From an uncultured Roseateles sp. (GTDB taxonomy: Bacteria; Pseudomonadota; Gammaproteobacteria; Burkholderiales; Burkholderiaceae_C), in assembly GCF_945956965.1 (NCBI RefSeq), contig NZ_CAMFJS010000034.1, positions 1-40,939 on the forward strand: a stretch of DNA of 40,939 bases. The letters run 5' to 3'. The notes under the pieces were generated by a model that worked only from the letters and a program-made list of their open reading frames with translations, ran no database searches and was not told where the DNA came from. The position numbers and the translations under genes are program-made. This document shows positions 17,743-25,911 of this stretch, piece by piece (position 1 is the first letter of the stretch; every line of letters begins with the position of its first letter).

Positions 17743-17778
17743 AATGGCAAGGCCCGTGAAGGTCTTGCCATTTGTCGT
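17743..17778 (+). terminator. second stem-loop after phoX
   Basis: Perfect 9-bp arms AATGGCAAG (17743-17751) and CTTGCCATT (17764-17772) are followed by TGTCGTTT. It is a plausible Rho-independent terminator between phoX and the methyltransferase gene. Confidence 0.6.
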
Positions 17779-17839
17779 TTCAGGGCCAGCACCTGGCCCC
17801 AAGCTGCATACACTGGCACCCCTTCCCTGCCATCGCCCT

Positions 17840-18805
17840 ATGCAAGCCCTGCTCGACGCCATCACCGCCCTGCCCGCCCTTCCCAGCGATGCCTGCCGCA
17901 TCTTTCACGGCCGCGGCGGCCTGTACCCGGGCTGCGAGCACTGGACCCTGGACTACTTCGCGCCCGTCTGGGTGCTGACCAGCTTCCAGCCCGTCAGCGA
18001 GATTGAGATCGACACGCTGCAAAGCGCCCTGGCCCAGCGCCAGCAAGCCCTGAGCCGCGATCAGCCTGAACTGAATCTGATCTACCAATGCCGCCAAGAA
18101 GGCGATAACACCGAGACCCGCTTGTTATCCGGCAGCGTGCCCTCGCCGCACATCGTCAGCGAGGCCGGCACGCGCTACCAGGTGCATGTGAGCCGGGGCC
18201 AAAACCATGGCCTGTTTCTAGACATGGCTGAGGGCCGGCGCTGGGTGCGCGAGTTCTGCGCCCAGTTCCACGCCGCCAATCCGCGCGGTGGCGCCAAGGT
18301 GCTGAACCTGTTTGCCTATACCTGCGCGTTTTCGGTCGTGGCCCTGCAGGGTGGTGCGAGCAAGGTGCTGAATCTGGACATGAGCGCCGGCGCCCTGTCC
18401 ATCGGCAAACAGAACCACGCACTCAACGAGGTCGGCGCCGAGGCCATGGCCAAGGCCAGCTTCTTGCCGCACGACATCTTCACCACCTGGGGCAAGATCA
18501 GCCGTGGTGGCCCTTACGACCTGATCATCGTGGACCCGCCGAGCTTCCAAAAAGGCAGCTTTGTGGCCAGCAAGGACTACGCCCGCCTGATGCGCCGCCT
18601 GCCCGATTTGCTCATGCCCGGCGGCCATGCCCTGTTGTGCCTGAACACGCCCAAGCTGGGCCGGAGCTTTTTGACCGAGCAGATGAGTGAGCTGGCGCCC
18701 GACTTGGTCTTGGTCGAACGCCTGGCCAATCCGCCCGCCTTCGCCGATGTGGACGAAGACCGCGCCTTGAAGGTACTGCTTTACCGTGCGCCGGCGCTGG
18801 CCTGA
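17840..18805 (+). CDS. class I SAM-dependent methyltransferase (RlmI-like)
   Basis: This is a Rossmann-fold methyltransferase of the Methyltrans_SAM family that includes rRNA cytosine-C5 methyltransferases such as RlmI and RlmL. The 321-residue protein has the SAM-binding motif I KVLNLFAYTCAFSVVAL (about residues 153-169), the acidic motif II VLNLDMSAGAL and motif IV DLIIVDPPSFQKGSF. The conserved GLFLDMAEGRRWVREF segment before motif I is typical of this family. It lacks the N-terminal PUA domain of RlmI, so the exact RNA target is uncertain. The ATG at 17840 is chosen because the upstream extension would run through the terminator hairpins. The gene converges on the FGGY kinase gene with only 22 bp between stop codons. 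Confidence 0.85.
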   Translation: MQALLDAITALPALPSDACRIFHGRGGLYPGCEHWTLDYFAPVWVLTSFQPVSEIEIDTLQSALAQRQQALSRDQPELNLIYQCRQEGDNTETRLLSGSVPSPHIVSEAGTRYQVHVSRGQNHGLFLDMAEGRRWVREFCAQFHAANPRGGAKVLNLFAYTCAFSVVALQGGASKVLNLDMSAGALSIGKQNHALNEVGAEAMAKASFLPHDIFTTWGKISRGGPYDLIIVDPPSFQKGSFVASKDYARLMRRLPDLLMPGGHALLCLNTPKLGRSFLTEQMSELAPDLVLVERLANPPAFADVDEDRALKVLLYRAPALA

Positions 18806-18827
18806 AAACCTGGCCGCAGCCCCTCGC

Positions 18828-20390
18828 TCAATGCTTGGGGTAGTGAGTGATGTGGCGGATGGCGCGGTACAGCGGCGACAAGCGCGCATACATGCGGCGA
18901 TAAACCTCGCGGTAGAGCCGGTCGTAAAGCTGCACCTTGTTGGCCTCGGGCTCAAACACCTGGCCGGGGCGCGACATTGCCGCCACCGCCTCGCCATGGG
19001 TTTTGAAGAAGCCCGCGCCCACCGCCGCGTTGATGGCCGCGCCCAGGCCCGAGGCTTCGTAGGTGTGGATGCGCTCGGCCGGCAGGCCGAAAATATTGGC
19101 GGTGATTTGCATCACGCGGTCGCTCTGCGAGCCACCGCCGGCCACACGCAGGCGCCGGATAGGCTGGCCGTTGCGGCGCTCCAATTGTTCCTTGCCCTGG
19201 CGCAGGGCATAACCCAGTCCTTCGATGATGGCGCGGTAGAGGTGGGCGCGGGTATGCACATCGCCAAAGCCGATCACCGCGCCCTTGGCCTCGGGGCCAG
19301 GGAAGCGCACGCCGGGGTTCCAAAACGGCTGCAGCACCAGGCCCATGGCGCCGGCCGGCGACTGCTCAAGCAAGCCGTCAAACAGCAGTTCCGGCGCAAT
19401 ACCCTGCTCTTGCGCCTGCAGCACTTCTTGCGCGGCGAATTCGCGCTTGAACCAGTTCACCATCCAGTAGCCACGCTGCACGATGATTTCGGAGTTGTAG
19501 CGCTTGGGCATGGCGGCCGGATAGGCCGGCACAAAAGGCATGGGCTCGACGTAGCGGCCATTGCTGGTGTTGATGGTGGCGGTGGTGCCGTAGCTGATGC
19601 AGCCCACCTCGGGGTCAATCGCGCCGCAGGCCAGCACCTCGCAGGCCTTGTCGGCGCCGGCGGCAAACAACGTTAGCCCTTGCGGGATGCCGGTGTGCTG
19701 CGCGGCCTCGGCGCTGATCAGCCCCAAAGATTCCGCTGCCTGCACCAGCTCGGGCATTTGCTCGCGGCGACTGCGCAGGGCGCGCCATTTAATGTCTGAG
19801 GCTGCCGCCCAGTCCTGGCGCTTGTGGTCGAAAGGCACATAGCCCACTTGCGAAGACACCGCATCGCGCAGCTGCCCGGTCAGCAGATAGCTCAGATAGG
19901 CGGATATCTGCACAAAGTAGCGGGTCTTGACCCAGACCTCGGGGAAGTCCGCCGCCAGCCAGTTGCACTCGGCCTTGGACTGCAGCTGGTACATCATGTG
20001 ATCCAAGCCGCTGAGCTTGATGCCCGCGCGCAGCCACCAGGGCAGCTTGGGGTAGTTGTCGGTGCGGCGCGAATCCAGCCAGATGGTGGCCGGGCGCAGC
20101 GGGCGCATCTCAGCGTCCAGGCAGATCATGGAGGCGCGCTGGCAGGTCAGCGCCACGGCGGCAATGCGCTCGCGCAGCTGCGGATGCTCAGCCCACAAGT
20201 TCTGGCAGGCCTGGCCGAGGTTTTGCCAGAAGTAGTCGCCGTGCTGCTCGGCCCAGTTGGGCTGCTCAGAAAAATACGGCGTGATGTGCTGCTGCGACTT
20301 GGCGATCAAATTGCCGCGCAGGTCAAACACAATCGCGCGCACGCTTTGCGTGCCTTGGTCAATCGCGAGCAGCAGATCAGGTGTGGCCAT
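18828..20390 (-). CDS. FGGY-family carbohydrate (glycerol-like) kinase
   Basis: This ATP-dependent kinase of the FGGY family, 520 residues, has an N-terminal phosphate-binding motif LLAIDQGTQSVRAIVFDL (about residues 6-23), a substrate-binding segment ATIWLDSRRT, and a C-terminal lobe with SYGTTATINTS, EGLGYALRQGKEQLE and the ATP-site motif LRVAGGGSQSDRVMQITANIF. It is not the canonical GlpK (the GlpK substrate motifs are not obvious), and FGGY kinases act on many polyols. It lies at the end of a minus-strand operon behind the GlpD-like dehydrogenase (54 bp) and the alkyl-DHAP-synthase-like gene. The natural inference is that it phosphorylates a glycerol derivative used by those enzymes. The substrate is not shown by sequence. 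Confidence 0.88.
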   Translation of the reverse strand: MATPDLLLAIDQGTQSVRAIVFDLRGNLIAKSQQHITPYFSEQPNWAEQHGDYFWQNLGQACQNLWAEHPQLRERIAAVALTCQRASMICLDAEMRPLRPATIWLDSRRTDNYPKLPWWLRAGIKLSGLDHMMYQLQSKAECNWLAADFPEVWVKTRYFVQISAYLSYLLTGQLRDAVSSQVGYVPFDHKRQDWAAASDIKWRALRSRREQMPELVQAAESLGLISAEAAQHTGIPQGLTLFAAGADKACEVLACGAIDPEVGCISYGTTATINTSNGRYVEPMPFVPAYPAAMPKRYNSEIIVQRGYWMVNWFKREFAAQEVLQAQEQGIAPELLFDGLLEQSPAGAMGLVLQPFWNPGVRFPGPEAKGAVIGFGDVHTRAHLYRAIIEGLGYALRQGKEQLERRNGQPIRRLRVAGGGSQSDRVMQITANIFGLPAERIHTYEASGLGAAINAAVGAGFFKTHGEAVAAMSRPGQVFEPEANKVQLYDRLYREVYRRMYARLSPLYRAIRHITHYPKH

Positions 20391-20444
20391 GGCGAGCTTG
20401 AGGTGAAGAGAAAGGGAAATGAGGGCAGCAGCATTGACAGCAAC

Positions 20445-22001
20445 TTAGGCCGCCGCCTCGGCGCGATAGCTGCGCGCGATGATTTGCAAATAGCGCGCAC
20501 ACTCGCCCGCCCAGGCCGCATCGTCCCAGCCCAGTTGGGCCTGGCACATAGCCTTGAGTTGGGGCAGCAAGCCCTCACCCGCATCGGGCAGCAAATTGCC
20601 CAGGCGCAGGCGGCGCAGCATCAGGTCGTCGAGATGGGTCACCATCTCGTGCTGCAAGGCCCAACGGGCTTGGGCCAGCAGCGCCTCACCCTGCGCCAGC
20701 GGCGCCAAGGGATGGCTCATGCCCGGCGGCTCGGCCAGCTCATGGTTGAAGCAGCGCTGGGCACGGTCACGATGGGCTCGTTTGTGGCTGGCCGCATCAA
20801 TCAAACCGGCCGCCTTGAGGGCATCCAGCGCGATCTGACGGAAGGTGGTCAGCTTGCCGCCGGAGACCGAAATCACGCCCGGCGATTGCCACACCAAATG
20901 GTCGCGCCGCTCCTTCGAGGGCTTGAGCCCCTTGCCCGAGGCAATGATGGGCCGCACGCCGGCCATGGTGGACATGATGTCGGCCCGCGCCAGCCCCAAT
21001 CCCGGCAGCGCGCCGTTGACGGCTTTCAGCAAATAGTCAATCTCGGCGCTGCTGCAATGCGGCTCATCTTGAATGTCTTGGCGGTGATCGAGGTCGGTGG
21101 TGCCGATGCAGGTCTGGCCGCGCCAGGGGAAGACGAAGACCGGCCGGCCATCCTCCGGATGCATCAGCGTCAAGCAGTCCTGCACCGGCGCACGCTCGGC
21201 CGCCACAAAGAGGTGGGTGCCGCGCTGCTGGCGCACCCGCGGCCCGGTGCCGGAGAGGCGATCCGCCCACATGCCGGTGGCATTAAAAACTTGCTTGGCG
21301 CGGATCTGCAGCTTGGCGCCGCTGATGGCGTCCTGCAGGCTCAACATCGCACCCTCGGCAGTGGGCGTGATGGCCAGCACCTCGGTATAGCTGCGCGCTT
21401 GAGCGCCTTCCAGGCAAGCTTCCTGCAGCACGCGCAGCACCAGGCGGGCGTCGTCCGTCAGGGCATCGGTGTAGCGCATGGCGCCCAGCAGATCCGCGCT
21501 TTGCAGCAGGGGATAGGCTGTGAGCAAATCCTTGCGCGGCACCCAGCGCTTGTCGCTGATGCCGGCCAACAAGTCGTAGACGCTGAGGATGAAACTCATC
21601 GGCCAGCGCCCGGGGAATTTGCCTTTGCGGATGGGGAAGAGATAGGGCAAGCGCAGCACCATCTCGGGCAGCTCGGTCAGCAGGCGTTCACGCTCTTGCA
21701 GCGAATGCCGGGTCAGGCGCACATCGCCCTGCGCGACATAGCGCAGGCCGCCGTGCACCATTTTTGACGAGCGGCTGGAGGTTCCCCAGGCAAAGTCTTT
21801 TTGCTCCAGCAGCAGCACCCGCAGGCCGCGCCGGGCGGCCTCCAGCAAGATGCCCGCGCCGGTGATGCCGCCACCGACCACCACCGCATCCCAAGGCGCG
21901 GCGGAGTCCAGCGCGGACAAGTCCTGGCGCTGATTCAGCAGGCCCGGGGCCGCCGCCGATGACGCAGCGCGGCCCGAGTCAGATTGATGGTTTGAAGTCA
22001 C
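20445..22001 (-). CDS. glpD: FAD-dependent glycerol-3-phosphate dehydrogenase/oxidase (GlpD family)
   Basis: This membrane-associated flavoprotein of the GlpD/GlpA family oxidises glycerol 3-phosphate (or a substituted analogue) to the dihydroxyacetone phosphate level and passes electrons to quinone. The 518-residue protein has a dinucleotide-binding motif VVVGGGITGAGILLEAARRG (about residues 39-58), the family segment TSSRSSKMVHGGLRYV, HPEDGRPVFVFPWRGQTCIGTTD, the VSGGKLTTFRQIA segment and a C-terminal helical domain. The start is a GTG at 22001, preceded by AAGGGG and overlapping the end of the upstream gene by 23 bp, so the two are coupled. The neighbourhood (alkyl-DHAP-synthase-like and FGGY kinase) suggests a specialised copy rather than the housekeeping GlpD. 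Confidence 0.9.
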   Translation of the reverse strand: MTSNHQSDSGRAASSAAAPGLLNQRQDLSALDSAAPWDAVVVGGGITGAGILLEAARRGLRVLLLEQKDFAWGTSSRSSKMVHGGLRYVAQGDVRLTRHSLQERERLLTELPEMVLRLPYLFPIRKGKFPGRWPMSFILSVYDLLAGISDKRWVPRKDLLTAYPLLQSADLLGAMRYTDALTDDARLVLRVLQEACLEGAQARSYTEVLAITPTAEGAMLSLQDAISGAKLQIRAKQVFNATGMWADRLSGTGPRVRQQRGTHLFVAAERAPVQDCLTLMHPEDGRPVFVFPWRGQTCIGTTDLDHRQDIQDEPHCSSAEIDYLLKAVNGALPGLGLARADIMSTMAGVRPIIASGKGLKPSKERRDHLVWQSPGVISVSGGKLTTFRQIALDALKAAGLIDAASHKRAHRDRAQRCFNHELAEPPGMSHPLAPLAQGEALLAQARWALQHEMVTHLDDLMLRRLRLGNLLPDAGEGLLPQLKAMCQAQLGWDDAAWAGECARYLQIIARSYRAEAAA

Positions 22002-23583
22002 CCAGGCACCCCTTGTTCAACAACTGCTCGCCATCGAAATAGTTGATGACCTGGCCGATTGCCGCCATGCCCAGCGCCCCCTTCTCGGCCGGCAGCCAAG
22101 GCGCATGGTCGCGGCCCACGCCATGCTGGTGGCTGATGGTGCCGCCCAGGGCGCTGATGGTGTTGGACGCCGCCGCCTTCATGGCGCGCCAGCGCGCCAG
22201 GGTCTGCGCGTAACTGCTCGAGTTGCGGAAGAGATAGGTGGTGTAAATGCTGGAACCCTGGCTGTACATATGCGAGAGATGGCTGAACACATGCACGGGC
22301 TCGCCCTCGCCGCAGTGGCTGGCGATGGCGGCCTCGATCTGCTGCATCGCCTCCGTCACCTTGCTCCAGTTGACGCAGGTCTCCAAGGTGTCGACCGAAT
22401 AGCCATGCTCCCAAAGCCCGTGGCGCAGATAGGGCGAGCGAAAGCGCGAGTGCTCCCACTTCTTGCCCATGAAGGTGCCCGCGTAAAAGCCGCCCGCCGG
22501 CCGCACACGGCGCTTGACTTCGCCGAGGATGAAGCTGGCCTGACGCGCGCTGCCGGTGGTGCCGAAGGTGACCATGCACTTGCCGTCACGGCAGCCGCGC
22601 AGGGTGGCATAACGGTCCAATAAAGCGGCCTGCCAGGCCTCAGCCCCAAGGCGCAGATGGGAGCGCGTTTCCTCCGCATTTGATAAGCGCAGCATGGACA
22701 CCGCCACCTTGGCCTGCACCAGCCCACGCACAAAGCCCAGCGCCGACTCCCAGTCGGGCAAGAAGGCGACGTGGAAAGACTCATGCTCGGGCAGGCGCTG
22801 CACCCGCACATCGACCTCGGTGATGATGCCCAGGCGCCCTTCCGTGCCCATGAAGATCTCGCGCAAGTCAGGCCCGGCGGAAGAGGCCGGAATGGCCGGA
22901 ATCTGCAAGCTGCCGCGCAGGGTTTCGATGCGACCACCGGCAAACAATTGCTCGATGCGGCCATAGCGAATCGACTGCTGGCCGGAAGAGCGGCTGGCGA
23001 CCCAGCCACCCACGGTCGAAAGCTCAAAAGACTGCGGGAAGTGCCCCAACATATAGCCGCGCGCGGCCAGCTGGCGCTCCAGCTCCGGGCCCGGCGTGCC
23101 GGCGCCGAAGCGGGCCACTTGGCTGACCGGGTCGAGGTCGATCAAGACATTCATCCGCGCCAGGGACAGGGTCAAGACCGGCTGAGCGCTTTCCTGCGGC
23201 GTGATGTGGCCGGCCACCGAGGTGCCGCCGCCATAAGGAATCACCTGCACCTGCTGCGCTTGTGCCCATTGCAGCAAGCTCTGCACCTGGGCGGAGTTCT
23301 CGGGCTGCGCCACGCCGTCCGGAAAAATGCCGAACTCGCCCGAGCGCATGGCATACCAGTCCGGCAGGCTTTGGCCGCGGGCATGGCGCAGGCGCACTTC
23401 TGGGTCAGTGGACACCAAAGGATGCGCCGGCATTCGGCTGGGAGGCACACTGGCCAGCACCTGCTGCAGCGTGGCGTCGGGCAACACCCGGCCGGGGCCG
23501 ATCTTGGCCTGGATATGCTTCAGGCCGCCTTCCCGCAGGGGAAAGCTATTGTTCTCATCGCCCCAACCATTCCATCGCCGCAT
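21979..23583 (-). CDS. alkyldihydroxyacetonephosphate synthase-like FAD-binding protein
   Basis: This VAO/PCMH-fold flavoprotein is closely similar to alkyl-DHAP synthase (AGPS), which makes the ether bond of ether lipids in eukaryotes. The 534-residue protein starts MRRWNGWGDE, an AGPS-type N-terminus, with a good ribosome-binding site (AAGGGG). It shows the FAD pyrophosphate loop PYGGGTSVAGH (about 116-126), GHFPQSFELSTVGGWVAS (about 180-197), MGTEGRLGIITEV, a Tyr-containing GSSIYTTYLF segment and the C-terminal ISHQHGVGRDHAPWL (His485 and His487; animal AGPS has HHHGVG). The residues known to matter in animal AGPS (the His of TGH, the last His of HHH) appear conserved. Known bacterial relatives are found in myxobacteria and others, but the role here is not established. 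It starts the operon and is 176 bp from the AraC-type regulator gene. Confidence 0.88.
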   Translation of the reverse strand: MRRWNGWGDENNSFPLREGGLKHIQAKIGPGRVLPDATLQQVLASVPPSRMPAHPLVSTDPEVRLRHARGQSLPDWYAMRSGEFGIFPDGVAQPENSAQVQSLLQWAQAQQVQVIPYGGGTSVAGHITPQESAQPVLTLSLARMNVLIDLDPVSQVARFGAGTPGPELERQLAARGYMLGHFPQSFELSTVGGWVASRSSGQQSIRYGRIEQLFAGGRIETLRGSLQIPAIPASSAGPDLREIFMGTEGRLGIITEVDVRVQRLPEHESFHVAFLPDWESALGFVRGLVQAKVAVSMLRLSNAEETRSHLRLGAEAWQAALLDRYATLRGCRDGKCMVTFGTTGSARQASFILGEVKRRVRPAGGFYAGTFMGKKWEHSRFRSPYLRHGLWEHGYSVDTLETCVNWSKVTEAMQQIEAAIASHCGEGEPVHVFSHLSHMYSQGSSIYTTYLFRNSSSYAQTLARWRAMKAAASNTISALGGTISHQHGVGRDHAPWLPAEKGALGMAAIGQVINYFDGEQLLNKGCLGDFKPSI

Positions 23584-23671
23584 CGGTCTTGCCCCTTGAG
23601 TTTGGCCGCGCCTTGTCGGCGCCGAAGTTCATGCTGGCGGATTGTGGTGCGCAGGTTGCCCTGGCGATAGA

Positions 23672-23707
23672 CATTGGCGGTCAGGTTTTTGACATATCTC
23701 GCCAATG
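23672..23707. promoter_or_regulatory. inverted repeat in front of the alkyl-DHAP-synthase-like operon
   Basis: Perfect 8-bp arms CATTGGCG (23672-23679) and CGCCAATG (23700-23707) are separated by 20 bp, about 90-125 bp upstream of the operon start codon. They may be a binding site for the adjacent AraC-type regulator or another factor; no match to a known consensus is claimed. Confidence 0.45.
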
Positions 23708-23759
23708 CACAGGCCCGCTGAGGCTCAAAGCCAAGCAAGTGCGGGCAAACCTGCAGGGC

Positions 23760-24812
23760 TCATGGCGATGGCAGGTGCACACGCCCGGAAACAGCCGCAG
23801 CCTGCTGAGCCGCACGCCGAAAGGCCAGCGGCGAGCTTTGCGTCCAGCGCCGGAAGGCGCGAGTGAATGCGCTTTGCTCGGAATAGCCCAGCAGGCCGGC
23901 AATCTCGGCCAGTTGCAGGCGTTGATCCTGCAGATACTGGCGCGCCAGGCGCAGGCGCAAGGCCTCCAGCACGCCGCGGAACTGCAGGCCCTGGGCCGCC
24001 AATCGGCGGTGCAAGGTGCGCGGGGAAATATGCAAGGCCAGCGCCGCCTGCGCCAAACTGGGCTCGCCGCTCAGCAGCATCTGGGTCAGGCACAGATCCA
24101 GCTGCCTTTGCAAGTCATCACGCGGCCCGAGTTCGGCCAGCAAGGCATCGGCCTGCTGGCTGAGCATCTCCAGCAGCGCCGGATCGGGCGAGCGCAAAGG
24201 GTGCTGCAAAGCCGTGATGGGCATGGCGATGCGGGTGCTGGGCTGATCAAACAACACCGGGCAATCGAAGTAGTCCAGATAAGGCTGCAGATCCGCCGGC
24301 ACCGGGTTGACGAAGCTGACGTAACGCAGGCCTAAGCCGCCCTGCACCAAGTCGCGCGAGAACTGCACCAAGGCCGTCACCGCGCATTCATCCACCAGCG
24401 GGCCGGGGCGGCCCTGCTCCACGCCCCACTCGAACACCACCTCCTCGGGGCTGGCGATCAGGCGCAGCGGATTGACGTCATAAAGCAGGCGCTGGTACTG
24501 CTCGAATCGCGCCAGGGCCGCGCCCAGATCACCGCAGGCCAGCAAAACATAACCCAACATGCCCAGGTGCCGGGGCGTGATGGTGCTGCCCAGGTGCAGG
24601 CCCAGCAGCGGGTCTTTCAAGCGCTGCGCCGCCTTGGCCAGCAAAGCGCCCCAAGCCTGCACGTCATAACGCCCCGGGCCGCCACGGTCCACCGCGGGCT
24701 TGGGCGCGCCGAGCAAGCCCTCGGCATCCAAGCCCATGCGGGCCAGATACTCGTAGAGCAGATGGACGTAGGTGACGGGAACAATCCCTCGCGGGACGGG
24801 CGGGCTGATCAT
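23760..24812 (-). CDS. AraC-family transcriptional regulator
   Basis: This DNA-binding regulator of 350 residues has an N-terminal arabinose-binding-type ligand domain (AraC_binding_2/Arabinose_bd, about 20-220; VTYVHLLYEYLARMGLD, then LHLGSTITPRHLGMLGYVLLACGDLGAALARFEQY). A C-terminal HTH_18 domain (about 240-340) contains ALHISPRTLHRRLAAQGLQF and the second helix-turn-helix IAGLLGYSEQSAFTRAFRRW. This architecture is that of OruR/AraC-like activators of catabolic genes. It is encoded upstream of and in the same direction as the alkyl-DHAP-synthase/GlpD/FGGY operon, with 176 bp between, which makes it the likely regulator. ATG 24812 is chosen over a TTG at 24821. Confidence 0.9.
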   Translation of the reverse strand: MISPPVPRGIVPVTYVHLLYEYLARMGLDAEGLLGAPKPAVDRGGPGRYDVQAWGALLAKAAQRLKDPLLGLHLGSTITPRHLGMLGYVLLACGDLGAALARFEQYQRLLYDVNPLRLIASPEEVVFEWGVEQGRPGPLVDECAVTALVQFSRDLVQGGLGLRYVSFVNPVPADLQPYLDYFDCPVLFDQPSTRIAMPITALQHPLRSPDPALLEMLSQQADALLAELGPRDDLQRQLDLCLTQMLLSGEPSLAQAALALHISPRTLHRRLAAQGLQFRGVLEALRLRLARQYLQDQRLQLAEIAGLLGYSEQSAFTRAFRRWTQSSPLAFRRAAQQAAAVSGRVHLPSP

Positions 24813-24950
24813 CAGGGGCAAATAGCTGTACGACTCGACGCGAGGCCGCCGCCTTCAACAAGCGCTGCGGGTGATGGAGCAAGTCCCGCAGTTTAAGCAC
24901 CCGCACCGACCTCAGCGGGCCGAGCGCCCGCGCGGCGCTGTTCAAGCCCA

Positions 24951-25712
24951 TCAGACCTTGACGGGCAGGCGCCTGTTCAAGCCGGCCAGGTCGCGGCAGA
25001 AGAACTCATCGCGCAGATAGGCGGGCTCGTATTCGCGCACGTCGTAATGCACCCAGGTCGGCGCGATATCGGCCGGCTCCAACGATTTGCGATTGCGCGC
25101 GAGCCAGCCAATTTGCGCATTCGCTTTTTCAACCAAGAGTCCGCGAATGGCATTGCAGCGTTCCATGTCCTCGCGCTTGCCCATGCCGAGCGGCAGCACC
25201 GTGTCGATGTCCACCGCCTTGCCGTGGTGGTTGGTGGTGGTGCGGCCCTTGCGCTCGTTCTCCACTGCGCAGCGGTAGCCGGAAGAGAACAGAAACTGCA
25301 CATCCTCGCGGTAGGCTAACAAGGCCCGCGCCGCCCACAGAATCAGGCGGTGTATGCCCGGGTATTCGTAGCGGTTGAACTGCTCCAGCCCCTTGCCGCC
25401 GGGCATGTAGAGCCCTTTGAAACGGCCCTGGCCGAAGCCGTCGCACACACCGCAAGGGCAGCGCAGCTGGCGAAAGTCGATGGGGAAGCGATCTGCGAAG
25501 TCATCGATGGCCTGGAAGGTCGCACGGTCCACCACGCCGCTGGGCTGACTCAGCCGCATCACGTCGCGCTGAAAGGCCTTGACCTGCAAGGCCGTGCCGG
25601 GCCCAAAGTCACCGTCCAGCAGCGTGCCGCGAAAGCCTGCCAGCCGCAGCTGCAATTCCACGACGTCCTCACCGCGGACACCCTGTTGCAAGACACGATC
25701 GCCATAAGCCAT
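24951..25712 (-). CDS. peptidoglycan-binding domain plus M15-like peptidase protein
   Basis: The 253-residue protein has two parts. Residues about 8-75 form a PG_binding_1 domain (VLQQGVRGEDVVELQLRLAGF, LDGDFGPGTALQVKAFQRD). Residues about 100-250 resemble zinc DD-/LD-carboxypeptidases of the M15 type: FSSGYRCAVEN, then NHHGKAVDID (candidate His and Asp zinc ligands) and WVHYDVREY (third His). The His-Gly spacing is one residue shorter than in VanY. A Cys cluster (CPCGVCDGFGQG) lies between the domains. There is no signal peptide, unlike cell-wall maintenance hydrolases, so it might be a lysin, a type VI effector or a leaderless cell-wall enzyme. The ATG at 25712 has a strong AAGGAG site; the upstream in-frame extension overlaps the neighbouring gene and is rejected. 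Peptidase activity is inferred. Confidence 0.72.
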   Translation of the reverse strand: MAYGDRVLQQGVRGEDVVELQLRLAGFRGTLLDGDFGPGTALQVKAFQRDVMRLSQPSGVVDRATFQAIDDFADRFPIDFRQLRCPCGVCDGFGQGRFKGLYMPGGKGLEQFNRYEYPGIHRLILWAARALLAYREDVQFLFSSGYRCAVENERKGRTTTNHHGKAVDIDTVLPLGMGKREDMERCNAIRGLLVEKANAQIGWLARNRKSLEPADIAPTWVHYDVREYEPAYLRDEFFCRDLAGLNRRLPVKV

Positions 25713-25852
25713 GACTGCTCCTTGCTGCTGCACCGGGCAGCATTCCAACGGGCCTTGCACGCGGGCGACCACAGAGCGCGGCGCCCACCCAAGGCTGGCC
25801 TGACGGTAGGCGGGTGGTGCGCTGCGGTCAAGCCCGGGGGCGCAAAGCTTGA

Positions 25853-25884
25853 GCGGCCTGTCCTCTGCTTGCAGGACAGGCCGC
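25853..25884 (-). terminator. 12-bp stem-loop after the ankyrin gene
   Basis: Perfect arms GCGGCCTGTCCT and AGGACAGGCCGC enclose an 8-nt loop, 28 bp past the ankyrin-protein stop codon. On the minus strand it is followed by TCAAGCTTTG rather than a T-run, so it may terminate weakly or act as an RNA-stability structure. Confidence 0.45.
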
Positions 25885-25911
25885 CCAGCCGGGCCGGCCG
25901 CAGCGCCCTGA

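Noticed and set aside
19824-21767. 647-codon plus-strand frame opposite the FGGY kinase and glpD-like genes
   Set aside because: It crosses two well-supported minus-strand genes and has no recognisable family or ribosome-binding site.
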